64,000 nt of DNA from CAXQUZ01 sp942491145 (lineage in GTDB: Bacteria; Myxococcota_A; UBA796; UBA2385), in NCBI GenBank assembly GCA_942491145.1, contig CALOBC010000001.1, positions 385,869 through 449,868 of the forward strand, in the 5' to 3' direction. Below are positions 35,420 through 43,500 of the stretch, one piece after another; the first letter of the stretch is position 1; each line of letters begins with the position of its first letter. Both the position numbers and the translations under genes were made by a program. The notes below the pieces were generated by a model. It had not been told where the DNA came from, searched no databases, and saw nothing but the letters and a program-made list of their open reading frames with translations.

Positions 35420-36241
35420 TCAGGGCATTTCGCGCGTGGGCTTGCTGAGTGCGCCATAGTCGAGCGTCACATGCAGGATCCCGCGCAAGTCTGGAGACTC
35501 CTGCTGGTCATAGCGACGCCCGTAGGCGCCATTGAAGCCGAGCCTCACCCCATGTCCTACCCGAAGATCAAGGTCCCCGACATGGGCGACCCCATTCGTG
35601 CCGAAAGAAGCGCCAAGAATACGCGATCTGTGACCGATCCCGACAAGCGCAGCAAATTCGTAGGCCCCCCCAAATGGGCCCGCGACCAGATCAGCAAAGG
35701 CGTAGGCGACCGCCGGGCGTCCCACCCATGCGATGCCCGACGGCAAGGGGCTCAGTCCACCCAGATCTTTGTGGAGGACCACCGCGGGACCCAGCTCGAA
35801 GCCGAATGACTGCCAGTGACGCCCCCCACGGAGCGCCACCGCTCCCGTCCAAAACGTAGGGTCCTCTTCGAGCAGGCCGTCGCTGGACCCGAAGTAGGCG
35901 TCCTCATCGCGAGAGCTGGCCAGACGTCCCGGGGCGATGCTCACTTCCCCGGCCCAGCTCACCCCAGAGGGACGGTTGTTGCGAACACGCAGGTGGGCAA
36001 GCGGCTCGCTCACCGCGTACTTGCGACGCGTTCCACCACATCCACCCGTCTGGTGCTCGTAGCTGCCGAAGCCCACACCAACCGTCACTTCGGTGCCTTC
36101 GCCCATAGGCGGCGCCGCGCCACAGACACCCAGCATCAACACACAGACCAGCCCGGCGAGAGCCGGACGGGGCACCGAAGCGCGACGGGAGCGGGGTGGC
36201 AGGGGCAGCACGGTGAGCGTCAGCCTTGGGTTGGGGTCCAC
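35420..36241 (-). CDS. Exported beta-rich protein, tandem paralogue
   Basis: About 263-273 residues depending on the start (GTG 36241 or GTG 36211; neither has a clear ribosome site, and the former overlaps the deoxynucleoside kinase gene). A signal-type hydrophobic stretch (AGLVCVLMLGVCGAA) precedes a mature part with EGTEVTVGVGFGSYEHQ, WVGRPAVAYAFADLV and ALVGIGHRSRILGASFGTNG. It resembles its downstream neighbour in length, strand pattern and the GIGHRS word. A pair of cysteines (GGCGGT region and none elsewhere) is unusual. Probably cotranscribed with the kinase gene upstream. Confidence 0.5.
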   Translation of the reverse strand: MDPNPRLTLTVLPLPPRSRRASVPRPALAGLVCVLMLGVCGAAPPMGEGTEVTVGVGFGSYEHQTGGCGGTRRKYAVSEPLAHLRVRNNRPSGVSWAGEVSIAPGRLASSRDEDAYFGSSDGLLEEDPTFWTGAVALRGGRHWQSFGFELGPAVVLHKDLGGLSPLPSGIAWVGRPAVAYAFADLVAGPFGGAYEFAALVGIGHRSRILGASFGTNGVAHVGDLDLRVGHGVRLGFNGAYGRRYDQQESPDLRGILHVTLDYGALSKPTREMP

Positions 36242-36870
36242 GCGACACGGCGCAGGAACGACACATCGAGGTACTCGCGCTGGATGACTGCAGCCATCTC
36301 TTCGGCGTCCCGGAACTGGTCGTAGTCAATTCGAATGACCGGGACGGTCTTCGAAATATCACTGATGAAGCTTTCGTACTCCACATACAGCGCCTTGAGG
36401 TAGTCGAGGCTCACCCCCGACTCGACATCCCGCTGGCGCATCCGGATGCGTTCCATCGATCGCTCGGGTCGCACGTCCAAGTAGACAATAAGGTTGGGAC
36501 GGCACATGAAATTCGACATGTTACGAAACAACGCCAGGTAGGTCTCGTAGTCCCGACGGTCCATGAGCTTGAGTTGGACCAGCATCTTGGCGAACACGGC
36601 GTCTTCGTAGATGGTGCGGTCCTGCACGCCGCCGCCACCCCGCCAGATGATCTCCTGGTGCTGCTGGAAGCGGCGGTTCAGCAAGTAGATCTGGGTCGCG
36701 AACGCGTAGCGAGCCGTGTCTTTGTAAAAGTCGGCCAGGTAGGTGTTGTCGTCCACCGGCTCGTAGTAGACCGGTAGCTTGAGGTGCTCGCCCAGCGCGG
36801 TGGCCAGGGTGCTCTTGCCGGCACCAATCATGCCGGCAATTCCGATGAAGAGGTCTTGAAGGCGGTCCAT
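36220..36870 (-). CDS. Deoxynucleoside kinase
   Basis: A 216-aa P-loop kinase of the dGK/dCK-like family. It phosphorylates deoxynucleosides (often deoxyadenosine or deoxyguanosine) for salvage. It has the glycine loop GMIGAGKST with Lys19 and the conserved VYYEPVDDN after the first strand. The DRx catalytic triad appears as VQDRTIYED, and the lid is RMRQRD. Length is standard. Substrate choice is not evident from the sequence. No close operon partner relates to nucleotide metabolism; the downstream exported proteins overlap or abut it. Confidence 0.85.
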   Translation of the reverse strand: MDRLQDLFIGIAGMIGAGKSTLATALGEHLKLPVYYEPVDDNTYLADFYKDTARYAFATQIYLLNRRFQQHQEIIWRGGGGVQDRTIYEDAVFAKMLVQLKLMDRRDYETYLALFRNMSNFMCRPNLIVYLDVRPERSMERIRMRQRDVESGVSLDYLKALYVEYESFISDISKTVPVIRIDYDQFRDAEEMAAVIQREYLDVSFLRRVAWTPTQG

Positions 36871-37590
36871 AGGAGATCCGGAGGTTTTGGCCCCGCAGCG
36901 ATGCCGTTGGGAGGGCCACGGCCAGCTGGGCCAAGGAGGGGACGCGTCTAACGGACCGACGCGTTGTTTCCGCTGGCGTTCTTCGGCACGACGGCATCGA
37001 CCACGCGGGTCACCACACCCACGGCTCGCATGCCAAAGGACCTTGCTGGGTGGGACGGCCCGGGACGTGCGTCACCACCGCCGCTGAAACGGCGAAACAC
37101 ACGCTTGACCACCTGCTTCAGGGGATGCCCCAAGCCACTGGGCATCAGCGCACACACGGGCGGACCAAGAACTGTGAGAACAGTCCCCGGGTGGGGCAGA
37201 TCGACACCAGCGCCACCACTGACGCACACGAACCAGACATTGCCGCTCCTGGGCCCGGCTCAGTGACCGGGTCGAGGTGCGCCTCCTCACCCCGCGAGCA
37301 TAACCCCTCACGACCCGACCCGGCAGGCCGGGGGCGGGGTCGCCGCACCGAGGGCAACAATTCTCAACGCCCGCTATCTTGGCGCAGTCTGCGTCATCTT
37401 TTCCGGGTCGATGGACCGCGAACCCGACGGTTCTCGGCGTGCTGCGCGGCACGGGGGCACTCAGTTCCCCTCCCCGCTGCTTCAACAGCGCCCCACTGGA
37501 CGGGCATCACAACCCGCCACAGTCCAGAATAGATCGGCGTGCGATCTCCCCTCCCGTCCGGGTGGCCCCCGGTGAGCCGCTGGAGTCTCC
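36871..37590. other. 720-bp region with no certain gene
   Basis: Divergent region between the deoxynucleoside kinase gene and the membrane-protein gene at 37591. It contains GC-rich sequence and one small minus-strand frame (listed separately). The last 120 bp show lower GC (ATCTTGGCGC and TCATCTTTTCC near 37375-37400), a plausible promoter zone for the plus-strand gene. No RNA gene was recognised. Confidence 0.4.
36948..37145 (-). CDS. Possible small basic protein
   Basis: A 65-codon frame encoding a basic peptide (LKQVVKRVFRRF and MRAVGVVTRVVDAVVP), ending 77 bp before the deoxynucleoside kinase start on the same strand. Third-position GC is about 75 percent, compatible with coding, but there is no ribosome site at the ATG and no recognisable family. 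It is a weak call. Confidence 0.25.
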   Translation of the reverse strand: MPSGLGHPLKQVVKRVFRRFSGGGDARPGPSHPARSFGMRAVGVVTRVVDAVVPKNASGNNASVR

Positions 37591-38109
37591 ATGTTCGTCT
37601 ACTACGGCACCCGCCACTGCGGTCCCGTCGATGCCATCGCTGAGCTCGGCGAGGTCCGCACCCGCTTCTTCCACGTCTGGTTCGTGCCCCTGATCCCCAT
37701 CGGCAGCATGTTCATCACCGAGGACACCGACGACGGGGTGCGGGGCTTCAAGGTGGGCCTCTCGCTCAAGTCCATCTTTGTGGCCTGGAGCCGAACCGCG
37801 CTGTTCTTCTCGGTCATCGGGCTCGGTGTGTTCTGTGCTGCCACCGCGATGGACGCCGTGGACGCCACGGGGGCGGTGTTCAGGCTGCTCCAGAAGGTTG
37901 ACGACCCCACCAAGATCCCGACCCCCAAGCTGGTCTCGGCGGTCGAAGGTGTGGGAGGACTCGCGTGTGGCGCATCCAGCATGGTGGCCTGTGTGCTGAG
38001 CTGGTGGGCCATCGGCCGGGTGTTCCGAAACGCTCGCGGGGCGCGCAAGGCCGAGCTGATGGGCATGCTCGGCGTGGCTCCCGGTCTGGATGACGATCCC
38101 TTCGACTGA
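37591..38109 (+). CDS. Membrane protein with N-terminal RHCG zinc-ribbon-like motif
   Basis: A 172-aa protein. The N-terminus reads YYGTRHCGPVD then TRFFHVWFVPLIPIGSMF, a pattern found in small uncharacterised membrane proteins of Myxococcota; the second cysteine of a full zinc ribbon is missing. Two hydrophobic helices follow (ALFFSVIGLGVFCAATAM and GLACGASSMVACVLSWWAIG) and a cytoplasmic charged tail. GGAG lies six bases before the ATG. Function unknown. The next gene begins 118 bp downstream. Confidence 0.6.
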   Translation: MFVYYGTRHCGPVDAIAELGEVRTRFFHVWFVPLIPIGSMFITEDTDDGVRGFKVGLSLKSIFVAWSRTALFFSVIGLGVFCAATAMDAVDATGAVFRLLQKVDDPTKIPTPKLVSAVEGVGGLACGASSMVACVLSWWAIGRVFRNARGARKAELMGMLGVAPGLDDDPFD

Positions 38110-38227
38110 GCGCACCAACCCGGAGGGCGGCCGAGGCTGGGTTGCGCAGCCGATTGAACGCCGGATGAATGGATGGACTGCCTAAGCCCTCCGTCGGTCG
38201 TGCGACACCCAAGCGCCCGGAGGCACC

Positions 38228-38680
38228 ATGCTCACAACCACACTCCTTCTCTCGGCCGGCCTGCTCCTCGTCCCCAGCGCAGAAGCCCACGACCGAGGCG
38301 GTCATCACACCAGCCACAGGCCGGCGGCGACCCAAGAAATGACGGTCGAGGGTGTGCGTGGGGCGGACACGGGGCTGGTCCACGACCGCAAGCTGCGCGT
38401 CGAGCGTCCTCCGGCACGCCCTTCCCCGACAAGCGAGGCCGACGCTCCCCTCACGGAGTTGCCCGAGAGCACCGGGGAGGCCCACGGCGAGTGTGACCGC
38501 GCAGAGCACCGCAACGGTCGTGGCAAGGGCCACCAGAAGGCGCGGGGGCGGGGTCACCACGCCCATGAGAAGGGGCAAGAACGGGGGCGTGGCCCCCAGG
38601 CAGAACGGGGCCAGCGGGGACGCTCGGAAGCCCGGCGCCGGGGCAAGGGGCACGCCCGTGGACAGGGTGGCCGGCGCTAG
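38228..38680 (+). CDS. Exported basic His/Arg/Gly-rich protein
   Basis: A 150-residue product with a short signal peptide (TTTLLLSAGLLLVPSAEA). The mature part begins with a His-rich segment (HDRGGHHTSHRP), then an extended low-complexity tail of Arg, Gly, His, Glu and Lys (GKGHQKARGRGHHAHEKGQERG). It could bind metal or a negatively charged surface; no family match is apparent. GGAGG six bases before the ATG supports translation. Composition bias is strong, so the family call is left open. Confidence 0.5.
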   Translation: MLTTTLLLSAGLLLVPSAEAHDRGGHHTSHRPAATQEMTVEGVRGADTGLVHDRKLRVERPPARPSPTSEADAPLTELPESTGEAHGECDRAEHRNGRGKGHQKARGRGHHAHEKGQERGRGPQAERGQRGRSEARRRGKGHARGQGGRR

Positions 38681-38712
38681 CCACAAGGGCGGCACACCCG
38701 GCCAAGACATTG

Positions 38713-38773
38713 AACAACAGGACATTCTGGCCGGCGGGCCAACCACACTGACCCGCCGGCCAGTGCCGTTGTT
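38713..38773. repeat. Long imperfect inverted repeat upstream of pfaD
   Basis: Inner stem CTGGCCGGCGGG (38727-38738) / CCCGCCGGCCAG (38752-38763) is a perfect 12-bp match. Outer words AACAAC (38713-38718) and GTTGTT (38768-38773) extend it. It may end the preceding gene's transcript or act in control of the PUFA operon; the loop is 13 bases. Confidence 0.6.
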
Positions 38774-38866
38774 GTGGCCACCGAATCACCCGCCTGTGAC
38801 CCAGCGATGACACAGCCCCAAGGAGCGACCGTTACGGCGCGCGGCCGCTGCCAACGAGAGCTGTGA

Positions 38867-40495
38867 ATGTCTGCCGCCCCTGCCACGCTGTTGTGGACCC
38901 CGAGCGCCTCCCCGGCCGCTTTCCACCCAAGTGAGCTGTTGACCGCAATTGCGGAAATTCGACAGCCCGCAACCGTCGTGCAGGATCCGAGCACGGGTGC
39001 CATCGGGCTCGGCCTCGGCGGGTCCCTCGCCACCGCCGGCCCCGGTGTCTCCGGCTGGCCAGTGCTGGGCCAGCTGCCACCGCTCTACCCAGAGTGGCTG
39101 GGCGACCGTTCCTTCAATGAAGTCCACGGCACCCGCTTTCCCTACGTGCAGGGTGCGATGGCCAATGGCATCGCGACCGCCGAGATGGTCGCCGAGATGG
39201 CCCGTGCGGGCATGCTCGGGTTCTACGGAGCGGCGGGCCTCGACCCAGACCGGGTGCGCCGCGAGGTCACCTGGCTCAAGAACACCCTCGGCTCGGGCGA
39301 TGTCGCCGCCGGCGAGGTGCCTTGGGGCAGCAACCTCATCCACTCCCCCAACGAGCCCAGCATCGAGGCATCCGTCGCGGAGCTGTACTTGGAGCTGGGC
39401 GTTCGACGGGTGAGCGCGTCGGCCTACATGGCGCTGACCAAGCCCATTGTGCGATACGCCTACACGGGAATCTTCCAGGACGCCGAGGGCCGCATCCACC
39501 GCCGCAATGCGGTCTTTGCAAAGATCAGCCGCCCGGAGGTGGCCGCTCGCTTCATGCAGCCGCCGCCCCAAGCGATGCTCGACCAGCTTGTCCAAGAGGG
39601 CGGACTGACGGCCGATGAGGCACGACTGGCTCGCCAGGTGCCCGTGGCCGAGGACTACATCGTCGAGTCCGACTCCGGTGGCCACACCGACAACCGGCCG
39701 TTGACGGCGCTGTTCCCGAGCATTCGGGTGCTGCGCGACCAGATGGTGCGGGACCACGGGTATGTGCGGCCGATCCGCCTGGGTGCGGCCGGAGGCATCG
39801 GCACCCCTGACGCAGCCGCCGCTGCCTACGCCCTCGGCGCCGACTTCATCCTCACCGGCTCGGTCAACCAAGCGTGTGTCGAGTCCGGCCTGTCCGAGAC
39901 CGGCCGCAAGCTGCTGTGCCAAGCCGGGCTTGCCGACGTCGTGATGGCCCCCGCCGCCGACATGTTCGAGATGGGCGTCGAGGTGCAGGTGCTCCGCCGG
40001 GGCACCATGTTCGGCGTCCGCGCCCGCAAGCTCTACGAGCTGTACCGGGCCCACCCCAGCCTGGACGCCATCCCCGCGACGGAGCGCGCCCAGGTCGAGA
40101 AGATGCTCAAGTCCAGCTTCAACGACGCATGGGCCAGCACCCGCGCGTTCTGGATGGGCCGGGATCCCCACGAGGTCACCAAGGCTGAGCGGGACCCCAA
40201 GCACCTGATGGCCCTCGTCTTCCGCAGCTACCTCGGCCAGTCCAGCCGCTGGGCCATCGCCGGCGTGCCTGACCGAGCCGTCGACTACCAGATTTGGTGT
40301 GGCCCTGCCCAAGGCGCGTTTAACGCTTGGGCAAAGGGCAGCTTCCTCGAAGCCGCCGAGAACCGCACCGTGGTGCAAGTCGCCCGCAACCTCCTGGAAG
40401 GCGCCACGGTCCTCACCCGTACATTCCAGCTTCGGGCCATCGGTCTGCCCGTGCCCGCCGCCGCTTTCGATTTTCGTCCCCGCCCCCTCGCCTGA
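38867..40495 (+). CDS. pfaD: PUFA synthase enoyl reductase PfaD/Pfa1
   Basis: A 542-aa flavin-dependent enoyl reductase of the nitronate-monooxygenase fold, the stand-alone ER of PUFA and related iterative synthases. It has TRFPYVQGAMANGIATAEM, GFYGAAGL, AGEVPWGSNL and IVESDSGGHTDNRPL, with FMN-site glycines in GAAGGIGTPDAAAAAYALGA and a later DMFEMGVEVQVLRRG. It reduces trans-2-enoyl-ACP intermediates during chain growth. Ten bases separate it from the pfa2 start, which fits the pfa1-pfa2-pfa3 operon of terrestrial myxobacteria. The ATG has only a weak GAGAG ribosome site. Confidence 0.92.
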   Translation: MSAAPATLLWTPSASPAAFHPSELLTAIAEIRQPATVVQDPSTGAIGLGLGGSLATAGPGVSGWPVLGQLPPLYPEWLGDRSFNEVHGTRFPYVQGAMANGIATAEMVAEMARAGMLGFYGAAGLDPDRVRREVTWLKNTLGSGDVAAGEVPWGSNLIHSPNEPSIEASVAELYLELGVRRVSASAYMALTKPIVRYAYTGIFQDAEGRIHRRNAVFAKISRPEVAARFMQPPPQAMLDQLVQEGGLTADEARLARQVPVAEDYIVESDSGGHTDNRPLTALFPSIRVLRDQMVRDHGYVRPIRLGAAGGIGTPDAAAAAYALGADFILTGSVNQACVESGLSETGRKLLCQAGLADVVMAPAADMFEMGVEVQVLRRGTMFGVRARKLYELYRAHPSLDAIPATERAQVEKMLKSSFNDAWASTRAFWMGRDPHEVTKAERDPKHLMALVFRSYLGQSSRWAIAGVPDRAVDYQIWCGPAQGAFNAWAKGSFLEAAENRTVVQVARNLLEGATVLTRTFQLRAIGLPVPAAAFDFRPRPLA

Positions 40496-40504
40496 GAGAC
40501 GCGC

Positions 40505-43500
40505 ATGTCTTCCGCCCGTCCCCCCATCGCCGTCGTCGGCCTCTCCGCCATCTTTCCCGGCTCGACCGACGAAACTGGCTTCTGGCGCGACATCCTGGCC
40601 GCAAGAGACCTCATCAGTGACGTGCCTTCGACGCACTGGCTAGCTGAGGACTACTATGATCCGGATCAGAGCAAGCCCGACAAGACCTACGCCAAGCGCG
40701 GTGGGTTCATTCCGAAGATCGACTTTGACGCGATGGGCTGGGGGGTGCCGCCGAGCATCATGCCCCAGACCGACACGAGCCAGCTGCTCGCGCTGATCAT
40801 CGCCCAGCGGGTGATGGACGACGCCGCCCAGGGTCGGGACCTCGACCGGGAGCGCATGAGCTGCATCCTCGGGGTCACCAGCGCCCAGGAGCTGCTCGGC
40901 GAGATGGTGAGCCGGCTGCAGCGGCCGATCTGGGCCGATGGACTGCGTCAGGCGGGCTTCACCGACGAGCAGATCGAGCTGGCCTGCGACAAGATCAGCA
41001 GCCACTACGCCCCCTGGACCGAAGCGACCTTCCCGGGCCTGCTGGGCAACGTCGTGGCCGGACGCATCGCAAACCGCCTCGACCTTGGCGGCACGAATTG
41101 TGTGACCGATGCAGCGTGTGCCAGCACTTTCTCGGCAATGCACATGGGCATCCAAGAGCTGCAGCTCGGCGACTCCGATGCGGTCATCGCCGGCGGTGTC
41201 GACACGATGAACGACATCTTCATGTACATGTGCTTCTCGAAGACGCCGGCACTGTCGAAGACCGGCGACGTGCGCCCCTTCTCGGACCAAGCCGACGGCA
41301 CAATGCTCGGCGAAGGGCTCGGCCTGTTCATGCTCAAGCGCCTCGCGGATGCCGAGCGTGATGGCGACCAAGTCTACGCGGTGATCAAGTCGTGTGGCCC
41401 CTCTTCGGATGGTCGCGCCAAGAGCGTCTATGCCCCGCTGGCCAGTGGTCAGGCCCGGTCGCTCCGCCGGTCGTATGCCCAGGCGGGCTGGACCCCCGAC
41501 ACCGTCGAGCTTGTCGAGGCCCACGGCACGGGCACCAAGGCGGGTGACGCCGCCGAGTTCGGTGGGCTGTCCATCGTCTTCGACACCGAGTGTGACCGCG
41601 CCGACCGTCAGTGGTGCGCCCTGGGCTCGGTGAAGTCCCAGATCGGCCACACGAAGGCCTCCGCCGGTGCGGCCGGGCTGTTCAAGGCGGTCATGGCGGT
41701 GCGCCACAAGGTGCTGCCCCCCACGGTCAAGATCGAGCGGCCCAACCCCGCGCTCAAGCTCGAGAGTTCCCCGTTCTACCTGAACACCGAGACGCGCCCT
41801 TGGGTGCGGAGTGACGACCACCCCCGGCGGGCCGGCGTCAGCTCCTTTGGCTTCGGCGGGTCCAACTTCCACCTCGCAGTGGAGGAATACACGGGCGACC
41901 AGAAGGCACCACGCCTGGACTCCCGCTCGCACCACATCGTGTTTGTGTCGGGCAAGTCCGGTGCTGAGGTCGCTGAGGCGGCCCGAGCCCACGGGATCTT
42001 CGCTGCCCAGCACCCGACGGCGCTCGGCTTCCTTGCACGGGACACCGCCGCACGCTTCGATGCCAAGGCCCCGGCCCGGCTGGCCATCATCGCCGCCACA
42101 TCCGACGAGCTTGCCGAGAAGCTGAAGGCCGCAGCCGACGCCATCTCCGCGAGTCCCGACAAGGCTTGGACCCGCCCCGATGGCATCCACTTCGGCGTCG
42201 GCGCCCCCGCTGGCGGCTTGGCCTTCCTGTTTCCCGGACAGGGCAGCCAGTACGTCGGCATGGGCAATGAGCTCGCCCGCGAGTTCGACGCCGCGATGGA
42301 CGCATGGGACGCCGCGCGGTCGGTGGGCTTGAACAGCCACGCCGTCACGTTCCCCATTCCGGTGTTCAGGGACAGCGACCGTGCCGCGCAGCAAGAGGTC
42401 CTCACCCAAACCGACAATGCGCAGCCGGCCATCGGTGTGGCCAGTCTCGCGACACTCAACGTGCTGCGCAGCTTGGGGCTCACCCCCGACGCCGTCGCCG
42501 GCCACTCCTACGGAGAGGTCACCGCACTGCACGCGGCTGGCGCCCTGGACACCCGCGGATTCTTCGCCGTGTCCAAGGAGCGGGGCGACCGCATGGCCGA
42601 AGCTGCGGCCACCACCGAAGGCACGATGGCCGCGGTGAAGGCCAACGCCGGGCGCATCACTGAAGTGCTCGGGAATAGTCATCCCGACGTCGTTCTGGCG
42701 AACCACAACTCGCCGCGCCAGACCGTCATCTCCGGTCCTGTTGCTGCCGTGGACGCCGCGGTCGCCGTGCTCATGGACGCGGGCATTCCCGCCCAGGGCA
42801 TCAACGTGGCGACGGCCTTCCACTCCCCGGTAGTGGCCGGTGCGGCCGCGCCCTTCGCCGAGTTTCTGGCGGGGTGTGCGGTGTCTGCGCCGACCACGAG
42901 CTGCTGGAGCAACGCCGAAGCAGCCCCCTACCCCGCCGATGCCGACGCCGTCCGTGGCGGACTGAGCGGCCAGATCGCTCGTCCCGTGCGCTTTGTGGAG
43001 CTCATCGAGGGCATGCGCGCCGACGGTATCCAGACCTTCGTCGAGGTCGGTCCCGGACACGTGCTGACCAACCTCGTGGGACGGATTCTGCGCAAGCAGC
43101 CGCACCTCGCGGTCAGCACCGACCGGAAGGGTCGCGGTGGGGTGCACAGCCTGCTCGACACCGTGGCACAGCTCGCCGCAGCGGGGCACTCGCTCAATGC
43201 GGCCGCGCTGGTGGCCGACCTCCGACCCGTGGCCGACCCGACGACCCTGAAGAAGCCGAAGCTGGCGATTGCCATCGACGGCGCCAACATCGGCAAGCCC
43301 TATCCGCCCCCTTCAGGCGCCGCCGGCCGTGCTCCCTCCAACCCGAAGCCGGTGGGCATCGCGGCAATGGGCCGTGTCTCGACACCGGTGGCCGCTGTGG
43401 CCCCCCGTCCGGCGGCACCGTCCGCCCCCCCCAAGGCCGCACCGGCCCCCCGACCCGTGCGCTCGGCTCCGGCCCGGCCCGCGGTCTCTCCGACTCCTGC

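Noticed and set aside
40640..43189. 849-codon minus-strand frame opposite Pfa2
   Set aside because: Mirror of the KS-MAT coding frame; no ribosome site and no family features.
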